Source: Phytopythium helicoides
Lineage: Eukaryota > Oomycota > Peronosporomycetes > Pythiales > Pythiaceae
Reading direction: 5' to 3'
Assembly: GCA_024867545.1 (NCBI GenBank)
Contig: JANFNE010000008.1
Location: 1 to 64,000 of the forward strand
Length of the DNA stretch: 64,000 nt
Shown: piece after piece, positions 51,450 to 61,919 of the stretch
How the letters are laid out: each line of letters opens with the position of its first letter
How positions within the stretch are numbered: position 1 is the first letter of the stretch
The notes under the pieces: model-generated
Databases searched by the model: none
What the model saw: only the letters and a program-made list of their open reading frames with translations
Told to the model about the DNA's origin: nothing
Program-made: the position numbers and the translations under genes

Positions 51450-52365
51450 AGTGCGAGACTTGATGCGGAAGCTGCCAGTCAGGGAATGAGGGGTCCACGG
51501 GAAAAACATGCCGGCAGAAGATACCAGCCAGCGAATTCCGAAACGATCGTTTGGGTGGGATCACGGTATCTTTGGAACCAACACCTGCAGAACCGAGGTT
51601 CCCTTCCTTGGTCCTGAAGTGGTCGCTGGAAAGCGCCTGGTAGCTGGTTGCGCACATCGATAACCTCGCGCCGCGAAGATCCCACACTTGAAGAGCTTCC
51701 AGGACGAAGGCAGCGTGCTCCCGCAGTATTTCTGTCTAGGAAGACGCTTGCGAAAGCTCAGCGCGCAGCGCATCGACTGCCCCACGCGCACCCCCATCCA
51801 CTCTCGAATTCGTGCGCGTCGGGAAGCCATCTTGGGTACCTTGACTTGGACACGTCACCCTTCGTGGTCGGTCATCCCTGCCGCTGGTTTGATAGCTTCC
51901 GGTGTCACTGCAGCGAATGCTTTGGAAGGGTCTGGAGGCTGGATGTGTGGCCCCAGGTCGTGAGCCGGGAAGTGCAGCCGATTGAATTCTATCTCGCAAA
52001 TCGCCAACTGAACTCACTGAGCCAGCCGATTCCTAAGGACCACCAATGAGCGCACTGCAAGCCTTCAACGCGTCTGAGATATTCACCAGCGTTGTGTAGT
52101 GTCCGTCAAGTCGCTTTGACAATCATTGACGCTAGGCTCATGGCTAGGCTCCACTCCATGCTAACGAGCAGCACGCGTGTCATGCAGAGACAATCGCTAG
52201 CTGCTCATGTGCTAGCGGAAGCTACGATGCTGTGAACCAAAGGGATGACTGAATTGGCAACCAAACGAAAGCTGGAGGTCGAAAACGTTAGTAGATAGAA
52301 CACTGGCATGATGGCGTTCTCATGTTTCACAATTAGTTGCACAACAACAGAGCAGTGCCGCTCAT
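51450..52365. other. Intergenic, 5' flank of P450-8
   Basis: About 0.9 kb with no supportable gene, repeat or RNA. It contains the P450-8 promoter and, at the far end, the 3' flank of the first MARVEL-like gene. Confidence 0.45.
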
Positions 52366-53855
52366 TCGTTGACAACGACTACCTTCGACACTCAGACGCG
52401 CTCAGCAGCATCGCCATTGACCGTCGACTGAGCCACCTCACCCCCGTAGAAGAACGTAATGGCGAACGTGAGGAAGTAGGTGAGCACAGCCACGAAGCTG
52501 AAGATCGAACCGAGCGTCATCGACCCGCAGCGGAACAGCGTCGCCGCGTGGTACTTCTCGAACTCGGTGTTGTTGGCGCTGCAGTCCGACACGGCCGTCG
52601 ACGACACGAACACGATGGCGGCGATGAGCAGCACGACGGCCAACACACCGTCCACCACACGCTCGACGCTCAGCATCGGACGGCGAGAGAGCTTGAGCGT
52701 CTCGACGGCCAGCACGTGCCACAGCGAGTAGACCATGCACGTGTAGGCCATGAGGATGACGAAGGTGGCCTTGGGACTCAGGTACTGGCCCGTGAAGTAG
52801 TGCTTGTAGCCGAGCACCATAGCCACGAGCGCCACCACCGAGCTCACGAGCTGCAGCACACGGCCGCTGCGGCGAGTCGTGCGGAGCATCGGACGGCGAG
52901 CCTCCACCTCCTCCACGAGCGACTTGGACGTCACCACGGCGCCGGGCGTGTTCACAGCCGCGTACTCGCGCGTGGCCGACGGCTCCTCCTCGGTCGCCAG
53001 ATTGTTCTTGGCCAGCGACGAAGTCACCGTCGAGTCGCGCACGAAGCTCCAGGCGATCGTCACAAGGAACAGACCCGCCGTCACGAACGTGAACACAATG
53101 CCCGCCGTCATGTTGCCGCAGCGGAAGAGGTTCGACCCGTGGTACGTCGCGAACAGCTCGTTGTACGAGGTGCACTCCTTGACGGCCGTGGACGTGGCGT
53201 GCAGCGCGCCGGCGAGCACGAGCGCGATGACGAACACGAGGTCCACCACACGCTGGTACCAGATCTTGGGAGCACGGATGGCGAGCTTGCTCTGCAGCGG
53301 GCTGCCGAGTGCCACGGCGTAGAAGAGAGCACAGAGCGCGGCCGAGTAGTTGGCGATGGTCGAGTAGATGGCGGCACCACTACTGAGCTGGCCGTAGTCG
53401 AACTCAATGTAGCCGAGCGACGTGAAGATGATGGCGACGATGGCGCTCGCGGCCTGAAGCACGCGGACCCCCGAGCGAGCGGGAGACAGGAGAGCCATTG
53501 GTGGTGGTGTGTGTGTGGCTTGACTTGATTTGACTTGTCGAGGAGTTAGTTCCGAGTGGAAGGCAAGTTGAGAAGTGAGCGAAGAGGAAGAGCTGGTCTG
53601 TTGGTCTGTCGATTTGGTGTAGGTCGGCTGGGTGAGTTCGAGGGTCGATGGTGGATGAAACGAGGCCGGAAGAGCGAAAAGGTTGAACGAGTGGTTGAGC
53701 GCAAAGAGAGCAGTCTCCTGATGAACCTTGTGCAAGCAACGAGGGAGCAGTCAACACTGGTTTCTGCAGGTAGGGAGCCTGCTTCGCGTTTCTCGTTCCA
53801 GCGATCTGCCGAAGCAGCTGACGCTTGGTTCACATTCGCGCTCTCACCTACCGGA
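52366..53855 (-). repeat. Inverted duplication, arm A
   Basis: About 1.48 kb that matches 57738-59213 in opposite orientation. It covers a whole MARVEL-like gene, about 350 bases of its 5' flank and about 25 bases beyond the stop, after which similarity ends abruptly. The two genes differ at only about three residues. The arms are separated by about 3.9 kb. Confidence 0.85.
52392..53498 (-). CDS. Eight-helix membrane protein, double MARVEL-like (copy A)
   Basis: Single exon, 368 residues from the ATG at 53498. Two homologous halves each carry four hydrophobic helices. The first half runs RVLQAASAIVAIIF to TIAWSFV and the second RVLQLVSSVVALVA to ITFFYGG; each has a Cys-containing extracellular loop ending LFRCGxMTxGxxFxF. 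Four-helix units with a conserved loop Cys pair fit MARVEL-type proteins of vesicle and membrane apposition. A cytoplasmic linker separates the halves. Compared with copy B it has LATEEE for LTAEEE and FVAVL for FVAAL. The longer frame upstream is not used because both copies share a conserved 5' flank without coding restraint. The exact family is inferred from topology. Confidence 0.78.
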   Translation of the reverse strand: MALLSPARSGVRVLQAASAIVAIIFTSLGYIEFDYGQLSSGAAIYSTIANYSAALCALFYAVALGSPLQSKLAIRAPKIWYQRVVDLVFVIALVLAGALHATSTAVKECTSYNELFATYHGSNLFRCGNMTAGIVFTFVTAGLFLVTIAWSFVRDSTVTSSLAKNNLATEEEPSATREYAAVNTPGAVVTSKSLVEEVEARRPMLRTTRRSGRVLQLVSSVVALVAMVLGYKHYFTGQYLSPKATFVILMAYTCMVYSLWHVLAVETLKLSRRPMLSVERVVDGVLAVVLLIAAIVFVSSTAVSDCSANNTEFEKYHAATLFRCGSMTLGSIFSFVAVLTYFLTFAITFFYGGEVAQSTVNGDAAERV

Positions 53856-55924
53856 AAGCGGAGAAGCTGGGTGCGTTTGTTGCGCACTTGATCTTCGTGC
53901 CGAGAGATGCGCATCGAGCCCAAGCACGCGCGTGCTTCGTGGTCATCCCACGCTGTCGAAGCTCTCGGTGAGCTCCGTGCTCTAATAGCTCGTGGCTCAG
54001 ACCAACCAGAGGCGCGCACTTCTGCTGTTGCTCTAGTTGACGTGCTGCGCGACCGCAAAGGATCGGACAGTGCCACACCACAGTGCACCGGTCAAAGACA
54101 TGACGATCGAGAGAGCAAAACCGGGAGATGCTGAGCTCTTCGTGGGTGAGCACTCCTCTCCGTGAAAGACAATGAAGCGTTGCTGCACCGACTGGTTGGC
54201 TGGAAGCGCGTGGGTCTCGACCGTAGACGCGCGCCGACGGCGCTGGATGCGGCAGAAAGCGTCGTGATTGGCTCGTGGCGTCAGGTGTACGTCACGCACC
54301 GCGGAGATGGAAGGGGCGGATGGACTTTGACAGATTATCAGGTGGATGTGCACGAACGAGGATTCAACCGATGACTACTGTAGCTACAACATCGAGCTTT
54401 GCACGTTATTTTACAGTGCGATGCGAGCTGTGCCAGCAAGACCAGGAAATCTGCGTTAGAGCGCACCATGCTCTTGGATCTCCAGTGCCTGGAAAGCTAG
54501 CAGACAGCACGGAAGATGGATGCACTTGAAGCACCAGGGTGTTCACAATTTCTAATGGCGAACTCGCCTGCAATAGCAGATCCCAGCCAGCAGAAGCGAA
54601 GACCTCCGATGCATGCCCACTGATGATGAGTGTTCCTTGCGAGCATTCGTTCTGACGCGCCTTCATCGCGAAGCAACCGCAGTGTTCATACCTGTGCAGT
54701 AACCAAGGATGCCGGCGATTGTGCTCCCTGTCGGTGACAAGCACCGCTGGTCGTGGCAAGTGTATGTACGTTTTGGCGTTCAAAGAGGAGCCGGAGGGCC
54801 AGCATCAACAATGCTGATGCAAGACTACACGCATTGGACCGCAGCAGCATCTCCTCGACAGCTCCGCTTGCCTGACTGCTTCTTGCACGTGCCAGCGTCC
54901 AATAGGAGTCTGGAAACTTTTAGTCTACCTGCGCATCAATAAGATGAGCAGCGTTCGTGGCGCTCATCACCACCGACTAGCGTTCGAGCTCCACGCCAGC
55001 ATTTGAAATGGTCTTCTAGAACCTCTAGGAACTCGACCGTGCATGAACAACGCCTCCACAACTCCACAGTCCAATAGATCTCTGGGTATCACCCCGTTCG
55101 TCGAGTCTCTCTACTGGAAAGACTCCAGCACAAAGAAATCGAGAAAACAGGATAGAATATCAATACTGTACGAGATATTCCTATGAAGTCATGCAAGCGC
55201 TGCGCCACCACCAAGCATCTGTGTAGTCGTAGAACGACTCAAGCGACGCAGATCCTCCAAATAACTGGATCCCCAACACCTCCCAGTCTCGGTGTTGCGT
55301 TGAAAAGTAGACTAGCGCCTTCGCATTCGACTTCAGCTTTCATGAAGCACCAGCGGAACGCTTGACGTCGCTCCTCACCATTTGAAAGCTCCAAATCTCC
55401 CCGCATGACCGGAATCGCTCCATGCCTGCTGTCGTGGCAACTCCACCTGCAATTCTAAAACCAACTGACCGCATCGAGGCTCGCTATCTCAGACAAGCCA
55501 AAAGCCATTTTGCAGTCGAATTCAAACGCGGACATAGACAAACCAAGCAACTTGGGCTCCCTTCCCGCGCGAGTCAGAGTGGGACTACTGCCCACGTACC
55601 CTCGGGCCAATGAGGCGCGAGGCGCGCAGCCTTTGACGCTCCGAGCGCGTGCCTACCGCCAGCCAGACGCTGCAGGGAGCAGAAAGCAATGGCGTTCGAG
55701 CTCACGCTCTCTGCGCTACATCCCTGATGCTATGCCTGCGCTGTCGCATCGCTCTCGATGCGGACTAGTCATGCGCATCACGGCCGACCGCCAGGCTGCT
55801 ACATGACCTCGCATGAATGGCTGGTTGACGACCATAGCCATCGCTAGCGCCTGCTCGAGAAGAGATCATTTCCCAATCTGCTCGGCCTCAGCCACTTCTC
55901 CACACAACTCAACCTCTGAACACC
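53856..55924. other. Intergenic, about 2 kb, no gene recognised
   Basis: Lies between copy A of the MARVEL-like gene and the elicitin-like gene. Short open frames on both strands (for example 54406-54783 minus and 54709-54942 plus) show no family motif. It may include decayed sequence. The last part carries the elicitin promoter. Confidence 0.45.
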
Positions 55925-56518
55925 ATGCACGCTGTTGCTTCCGTCGCCGCCGCCGCTGCCATCACCTACGCCGTCATTGCGTCCGCCGAGACGTGCGACT
56001 ACTCGGTCGTCGGCCCCACGCTCCAGGGCCTCGCGGACCCGCTGACGGACTGCATGTCCGCCACGGGCTACAACGTTGCCAACTACACCTCGACCCCGAC
56101 GGAGGAGCAGAAGGAGGCCGTGTGCTCGGACTGCTCGTCGCTCATCGACGCGCTGAACGCTCTTACATGGCCGGACTGCACCATGGAGCTCGGCGACGTG
56201 AACGAGACGCTCACGCAGTACTTCGCCAACATCATCGGCCAATGCGACACAGCTGGTAGCCAATACACCAGTGTACTGGCCGCTACGTCGTCGGCCTCGT
56301 CGGAGACTGAGACGACTGGATCGGGATCGACCACTGGATCAACCGCCACCGTTGGCTCCGCGTCGTCTGACTCGACTGTCGACACGCCTGCTCCAACCTC
56401 GACTACGACCGACGGCGCCGTCACGGCGACCTGTCAGTGCTGTCGCTCTCGTTGCGTGCTCTTTCGCTGCGGTTGCTCTCTAAGCGCCAGCTCAACCCGA
56501 CTCGACCAGGTCGGGTAG
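55925..56518 (+). CDS. Elicitin-like secreted protein with frame-altered C-terminus
   Basis: Elicitins and their relatives are oomycete extracellular proteins that bind sterols and lipids. 197 residues as read. Signal peptide 1-21 (cleavage after ASA). The domain has six Cys at 24, 43, 67, 70, 85 and 107, with strings PTLQGLADPLTDCM, TPTEEQKEAVC and YFANIIGQC, as in elicitin-like (ELL) rather than classical elicitins (shorter first gap and only two residues between the third and fourth Cys). A Ser/Thr/Gly-rich stalk follows (about 115-165), likely O-glycosylated. The last 32 residues are odd and Cys-rich; one frame over, the same bases encode a hydrophobic GPI-signal-like end (VSAVALVACSFAAVAL, then stop at 56481). 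A one-base shift near 56415-56432 would explain this. Confidence 0.85.
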   Translation: MHAVASVAAAAAITYAVIASAETCDYSVVGPTLQGLADPLTDCMSATGYNVANYTSTPTEEQKEAVCSDCSSLIDALNALTWPDCTMELGDVNETLTQYFANIIGQCDTAGSQYTSVLAATSSASSETETTGSGSTTGSTATVGSASSDSTVDTPAPTSTTTDGAVTATCQCCRSRCVLFRCGCSLSASSTRLDQVG

Positions 56519-57737
56519 AAGACCCGCGATAGTGCGATGCGCATAGATTTGGTGCACTGCGCGATCCGCAGCCCCATTAGGTGCTGTGCGTGTCTACACT
56601 CGTTATAAACTCAATGTACGCGTTTCCTTCCCTTTGTACGTGGCGGAGTCGATTGTTTGGGTCGTTCACTGGCAATTATATAGGATATGACTCGGCACCA
56701 CCGCTTTTTCGCGTCAGTCCTAAAAATCGCCCCCAAGCGCCAGCAGGTCCGCGCTTCTCTCCCCACTGGCTCGCCGCTCCATTCCCCACCCTCCAGCCGC
56801 CTCTCGAGCCTCTTAGCGTTGAGGATGCAGTGAAGCCGCGTTGTTCAAAATTGGACCAACAACTATTCCTGCAGATTTGTAGCATGCTTCGTACAATTCT
56901 TGCAGTGCACGAGGTCGCTTCAGCGTGCTTGATTTTGGCGATGCTGAGTGCACTAGTCACTTTGTACGCGATCTCAACTAGAAGAGCGGTTGCCGTTCAA
57001 TCATTGTCCTTTGTAGATTATCAGCAAAATGCCGTGATCGCGACCAGGCAGGCAATTGATTGCTGCTCGACTCACATCGAACACACACTTTTCGTCTACA
57101 GATCAATTGACACGACAGAGTAGAAACTGCGAAACACTAGTCAGCAAAAGGATCTCGGCATGTCCATTTCTTGTCGAGGCGCGTGGCGTTCACCTGTTGC
57201 CTCGAGCCAATAGCGGCACTCAGTGCAAACCAAATCCGATCAAAAAAGCTCGATGACGACCGGAGATGCCCGAGAAGGGTCAAGTCGAAGGGACTTCACC
57301 CTGGCTCTGTCCAGTCTTGAGTCTCGCTAGTTGCTCCGGCGTTGCCCGGAGTCAAGGCGATGCCTGCAAGAGTTGCTCCACAATTCCAACATTATCGAGG
57401 GCAAATTATCATCAAGAGTCTACGACAGCGAGGTGTTCACAACGAGCTGCAAGACAAGACGAGTCGAACCAAACGATTGTATCTGGTTGGCTAGAGCCAC
57501 GAGCCTCCGCGTCAAAAACTCTTTCCTAGCTTCGCGACGTGGGATGAATGCAAAGCTTGACACTTGCTGTCTAGACCGTGATGAGCTTGGATGAAGAGCG
57601 GCAAGTCGATAGAAACCCTGATTGGGCTGAGGCACGAGCCCGGCGGTCAACAAGGACCGCCGGATCAGGACCAAGACGGATGCCAACAAAGTCCCGTCAA
57701 CATCGCGAGTCTAGCATTAGTTCATCACGAACACAGA
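56519..57737. other. Intergenic with a copied promoter fragment
   Basis: About 1.2 kb without a supportable gene. It includes the 126-base fragment at 56693-56818 listed separately. Some plus-strand frames near 57266-57594 have no family features. Confidence 0.45.
56693..56818 (+). repeat. Truncated copy of the MARVEL-like copy C 5' region
   Basis: Closely matches 60080-60206 in the same orientation, beginning cggcaccaccgctttttcgc and ending in cctctcgagcctct. In the second place it lies just upstream of a MARVEL-like gene start (60284); here no gene follows. Similarity stops on both sides. It looks like a leftover of a duplication. Confidence 0.75.
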
Positions 57738-59213
57738 AGCGTGAGTGCGAACGCGAACCAAGCGTCAGCTGCTTCGGCAGATCGCTGGAACGAGAAACGC
57801 GAAGCAGGCTCCCTACCTGCAGAAACCAGCGTTGACTGCTCCCTCGTTGCTTGCACAAGGTTCATCAGGAGACTGCTCTCTTCGCGCTCAACCACTCGTT
57901 CAACCTTTTCGCTCTTCCGGCCTCGTTTCATCCACCATCCACCCTCGGACTCACCCACCCGACCTACACCAAATCGACAGACCAACAGACCAGCTCTTCC
58001 TCTTCACTCACTTCTCAACTTGCCTTCCACTCGGAACTACTCCTCGACAAGTCAAATCAAGTCAAGTCACACACACCATCACCAATGGCTCTCCTGTCTC
58101 CCGCTCGCTCGGGTGTCCGCGTGCTCCAGGCTGCGAGCGCCATTGTTGCCATCATCTTCACGTCGCTCGGCTACATTGAGTTCGACTACGGCCAGCTCAG
58201 TAGTGGTGCCGCCATCTACTCGACCATCGCCAACTACTCGGCCGCGCTCTGCGCTCTCTTCTACGCCGTGGCACTCGGCAGCCCGCTGCAGAGCAAGCTC
58301 GCCATCCGTGCTCCCAAGATCTGGTACCAACGTGTGGTGGACCTCGTGTTCGTCATCGCGCTCGTGCTCGCCGGTGCGCTCCACGCCACGTCCACGGCCG
58401 TCAAGGAGTGCACCTCGTACAACGAGCTGTTCGCGACGTACCACGGGTCGAACCTCTTCCGCTGCGGCAACATGACGGCGGGCATTGTGTTCACGTTCGT
58501 GACGGCGGGTCTGTTCCTCGTGACGATCGCCTGGAGCTTCGTGCGCGACTCGACGGTGACTTCGTCGCTGGCCAAGAACAACCTGACGGCCGAGGAGGAG
58601 CCGTCGGCCACGCGCGAGTACGCGGCTGTGAACACGCCCGGTGCCGTGGTGACATCCAAGTCGCTCGTGGAGGAGGTGGAGGCTCGCCGTCCGATGCTCC
58701 GCACGACTCGCCGCAGTGGCCGCGTGCTGCAGCTCGTGAGCTCGGTGGTGGCGCTCGTGGCTATGGTGCTCGGCTACAAGCACTACTTCACGGGCCAGTA
58801 CCTGAGTCCCAAGGCCACCTTCGTCATCCTCATGGCCTACACGTGCATGGTCTACTCGCTGTGGCACGTGCTGGCCGTCGAGACGCTCAAGCTCTCTCGC
58901 CGTCCGATGCTAAGCGTCGAGCGTGTGGTGGACGGTGTGCTGGCCGTCGTGCTGCTCATCGCCGCCATCGTGTTCGTGTCATCGACTGCCGTGTCGGACT
59001 GCAGCGCTAACAACACTGAGTTCGAGAAGTACCACGCGGCGACGCTGTTCCGCTGCGGGTCGATGACGCTCGGCTCGATCTTCAGCTTCGTGGCTGCGCT
59101 CACCTACTTCCTCACGTTCGCTATCACGTTCTTCTACGGGGGCGAGGTGGCTCAGTCGACGGTCAACGGGGATGCTGCTGAACGCGTCTGAGTGTCAAAG
59201 GTAGTCATTGCCA
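57738..59213 (+). repeat. Inverted duplication, arm B
   Basis: Partner of 52366-53855 in opposite orientation, containing the copy-B gene and its 5' flank. Identity is high through gene and flank (few differences in the coding part), and falls off at about 57738 on the left and 59213 on the right. Confidence 0.85.
58085..59191 (+). CDS. Eight-helix membrane protein, double MARVEL-like (copy B)
   Basis: Single exon, 368 residues from the ATG at 58085. Nearly identical to copy A on the other strand: LTAEEE in the linker and FVAAL near the C-terminus are the differences seen. Same two-half, 4+4 helix plan with loop motifs LFRCGNMTAG and LFRCGSMTLG. Such proteins usually sit in vesicle or plasma membranes. 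Both copies look intact, so gene dose rather than new function may be the effect. The 5' flank is shared with copy A, so expression may be similar. Confidence 0.78.
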   Translation: MALLSPARSGVRVLQAASAIVAIIFTSLGYIEFDYGQLSSGAAIYSTIANYSAALCALFYAVALGSPLQSKLAIRAPKIWYQRVVDLVFVIALVLAGALHATSTAVKECTSYNELFATYHGSNLFRCGNMTAGIVFTFVTAGLFLVTIAWSFVRDSTVTSSLAKNNLTAEEEPSATREYAAVNTPGAVVTSKSLVEEVEARRPMLRTTRRSGRVLQLVSSVVALVAMVLGYKHYFTGQYLSPKATFVILMAYTCMVYSLWHVLAVETLKLSRRPMLSVERVVDGVLAVVLLIAAIVFVSSTAVSDCSANNTEFEKYHAATLFRCGSMTLGSIFSFVAALTYFLTFAITFFYGGEVAQSTVNGDAAERV

Positions 59214-60283
59214 ACTGGTGAGATGGTGGACTTGTAGTGTTGGCTGCTGTTGCCTTGTCTCGAATGCGAAAAGGAAACAATTCGTTGGTCTGTTGTTGTC
59301 TCGCTTTCTTGTCGAAAAACTGCCACGGCAAGATGATAACTTGCGTGCAGCCAAGGACTACGACGTTTGTAGCTGCTCGTACCGGCGTCACATCCGTTTG
59401 GAAATGAAAGCAATCTGAAAAATTAAGCGCTAGCTCATGCACCCCGAGCGAGCATCTCACATTGCTCAGCCCGCCCCCCATCGGGATGAAACATCCATCG
59501 ATTGCCATCGCTATTCGATCGGTTTGACATCTTTCTCGATTCGACAAGTGACGTCATTGGAATTGCAAAACGCTCGTTGCAACCCACCGACAAGTCCAAT
59601 GAGCGGTGGGCGAGCGTCGAGCGCCTTCTGGCCGCTTCAACTGCAGTCCGTTTCGCCTCTGGCTCGAGCGACTGGCTGGAGCCAGGCGAAAGGCTGCCAC
59701 ATCTCATTGCTGGCAGGCGAAAGCCGACAACATTTCGATCCTCTTTCGAGCACGCGCAAGCGGATAAACCAGTTGCTGAGGCGAGCCAAAAAGCCAAAAA
59801 GTATCCATCCGTTGGCGGTGGTGCTGCATGTCACGAGACTTTCAGAGCGGCCTGTTGCACTTTTGGATGGGTACAGGCTTAGGTTTAGGGATTTTGCAGC
59901 CAATCACAGCGCGCGAAACGTTGATTACAGTGGCGACTTTATCCCGGTCGCATTCATTTCGACACTGTCGCAACAGTGTTTGCCCGAATGGCAGCCGTTA
60001 CACTGCCGCTCACTATGCGCCATTCTTCCACCTTATTTATTCAGAATGTTTTTTCGCCCCGCTGTCCCGTTTCTGGCCGCGGCACCACCGCTTTTTCGCG
60101 TCAGTCCTCAAAATCGCCCCTAAGCGCCAGCAGCTCCGCGCTTCTCTCCCCGCCGGCCCACCGCTCCATTCCCCGCCCTCCGGCCGCCTCTCGAGCCTCT
60201 CGAGCGTCTCCAGCAGCGTCCGCAGCCTCTCCGTGGACTTCCTGGCCAAATTCCAGGCCCAACGCAGCTTTCGCGGCTCCGAA
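59214..60283. promoter_or_regulatory. Spacer between copies B and C with CCAAT box and copied 5' segment
   Basis: About 1.07 kb. It holds a CCAAT box at 59900-59904 and the segment 60080-60206 that recurs at 56693-56818. Long open frames across the interval (to 59437 and 59828 upstream) show no helix or motif pattern and are not annotated as coding. Confidence 0.45.
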
Positions 60284-61516
60284 ATGACCCCTAGAAGCCC
60301 CGCAACGCGCGCATTGTCGCCACCGCAGCTCTCGCTGCGCTGCGCTCAGCTGGCGGCCACTGCTGCTGCTCTAGGACTCGTGCTGCACGGCTATCGAGAC
60401 GCCAGCAGCGACGGACTTGAGCTGTCGGAGGAGACGGGCAGCAGCCACCTGGGAAACGCGGCGGAGCTTCTCATCGCGCTTGCAGTCTTCTCGGCCGCGC
60501 TCTGGGCCGCGCACTTCGTCGTCGTGCTCGGTCTGATGAACGTGGAGGCGCGAGTGCCAACTGGAGGCTGCCAGCGAGTGCTTGACGGGCTGTTTGCCGT
60601 CTGCTTGCTCGCCTCGGGCGTTCTACTAGTCTCAGTCCACGACTTCACCCGCTGTGAGGACTCGGCGACGAGCTGTGGCCAGATCCGAGCAGGAGCAGCG
60701 CTGTCGTTTGTGGCCGCGGTGCTGTTCTTCGCCTCACTGGTCGCAGGGTGCTTCGCCAAGGCTTCGGTGGCTGCGTCCATTGTGGATCTGGGTGTCACCT
60801 CGGCTGCATCGACGACCCAGGAATCAGAGGCATCGCGCGCCACAAACTCATACGCTGCGCTCCAGTCGCCGGTAGTTTTAGGCAGAGTGACAGCAACTCG
60901 CATCGAAGAGGAGCTCACGCACGATCTGTGCGCATCCGACTTGGCAGAGCTGCGTCGCGGCGTGCGCTTCCTCCAATTTGGCGGCTCGCTCATCATCGTT
61001 GTCAACGTCTTCCTCGGTTACAAGCGCTACTTTTACGAATCAAGCGCCACCGCCGGCATCGTGTTCGCCATACTCGCAGCGCACACGAGCACGATCTTCA
61101 GCGGCTGGCACTTGTTCTACGTCGACGTGTGTGAGCTGTCTCCAGCGATGTCGATCTTCGTTGAGCGAGCAACGCAAGCTTTCTTCACTCTGTTGATGCT
61201 AGCCGTAGGCTTGGTGATCTCACTACTGGACCCGACGGACGACTGCGGAGACTCGTGCGGAGGCAGCCATACCGCCGGAGTGACGTTCACATTTATCGTC
61301 TCAATCGCGTACGCAGTCGACCTCGCCTTCACCTTCACGCGGTACCAAGACGCCAAGGTCATGTCCCCGATGACAGTCGCTGCCACAACTTACGAGCTCC
61401 AGGCCCAGCAGGATCCGCTGTCGACCGTCCCGCCGTCCATTCGTCGAGGTCAGCGCTCTGCTAGTCGCGCGGCGTCGTTCTCCCGCGTCGTTCGGGAGTC
61501 GCCCGCCATTGTATGA
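60284..61516 (+). CDS. Double MARVEL-like membrane protein, diverged paralog (copy C)
   Basis: Single exon, 410 residues from the ATG at 60284. It repeats the layout of copies A and B: two four-helix halves (about 20-165 and 222-360) joined by a polar linker, with matching landmarks RVLDGLFAVCLLASG, TSCGQIRAGAALSFVAAV, VRFLQFGGSLIIVVNVFLGYKRYF, and SCGGSHTAGVTFTFIVSIAY. A short basic tail follows the last helix. Residue identity with A/B is modest, so this is the older paralog. The upstream extension of the frame (to 59828) is discarded because the matching region elsewhere carries no conserved protein. Likely vesicle or plasma membrane; function unknown. Confidence 0.72.
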   Translation: MTPRSPATRALSPPQLSLRCAQLAATAAALGLVLHGYRDASSDGLELSEETGSSHLGNAAELLIALAVFSAALWAAHFVVVLGLMNVEARVPTGGCQRVLDGLFAVCLLASGVLLVSVHDFTRCEDSATSCGQIRAGAALSFVAAVLFFASLVAGCFAKASVAASIVDLGVTSAASTTQESEASRATNSYAALQSPVVLGRVTATRIEEELTHDLCASDLAELRRGVRFLQFGGSLIIVVNVFLGYKRYFYESSATAGIVFAILAAHTSTIFSGWHLFYVDVCELSPAMSIFVERATQAFFTLLMLAVGLVISLLDPTDDCGDSCGGSHTAGVTFTFIVSIAYAVDLAFTFTRYQDAKVMSPMTVAATTYELQAQQDPLSTVPPSIRRGQRSASRAASFSRVVRESPAIV

Positions 61517-61919
61517 CCCAGATATTAATCCTATGCCTGTGTGTTGTCTGTGTCATGTGTGTATGCGTCGAGGGACCAGCAGTCGCCGTCATGCCGCGCT
61601 GCAGCGAGGCAGCCAAGTGCAAGCTCGTGTAGCCATCCAGCCCACTTCAACCAGACCGCGCTATATAAGGTTAGCCACGCCAAATTCGGTCTCCCACCAC
61701 ACTAATCCACCGCAAATCCACACTACCACCTCGTCGCTTTGACGCATTTTCGCATTTCTTCGAGGTCTTCCGCGGACGCGCGCGGAGCGATCGACGGCCG
61801 GCGGCGCGCGCTCCTGGCGGCCCCAGCGATCCGCAGCGCTCGATCGAAGGCGAGCGACAGGCGGGCGAAGGCTTCAGGCGGGCGTGGGCGAAGTTTGGGC
61901 GTCCGCAGCGGCCGGCAGC
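61517..61919 (+). promoter_or_regulatory. Promoter region of the PH-domain gene with TATA box
   Basis: TATATAAG at 61662-61669 lies about 250 bases upstream of the ATG at 61920. The remainder up to the start is GC-rich and probably 5' untranslated. The first part contains the 3' flank of copy C. Confidence 0.45.

Noticed and set aside
52308..53528. 406-residue plus-strand His/Arg/Glu-rich frame
   Set aside because: Antisense of MARVEL-like copy A; an equivalent frame is open antisense to copy B for the same reason.
54406..54783. 125-residue minus-strand frame in the 2-kb gap
   Set aside because: No motif, signal peptide or conserved pattern; its length is within chance for this composition.
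59878..59892. Telomere-like ttaggtttaggg
   Set aside because: Only about two units and flanked by ordinary genes; not an internal telomere array.
59437..60123. 228-residue plus-strand frame before MARVEL-like copy C
   Set aside because: No domain, no codon bias, and its end overlaps the copied non-coding 5' segment.
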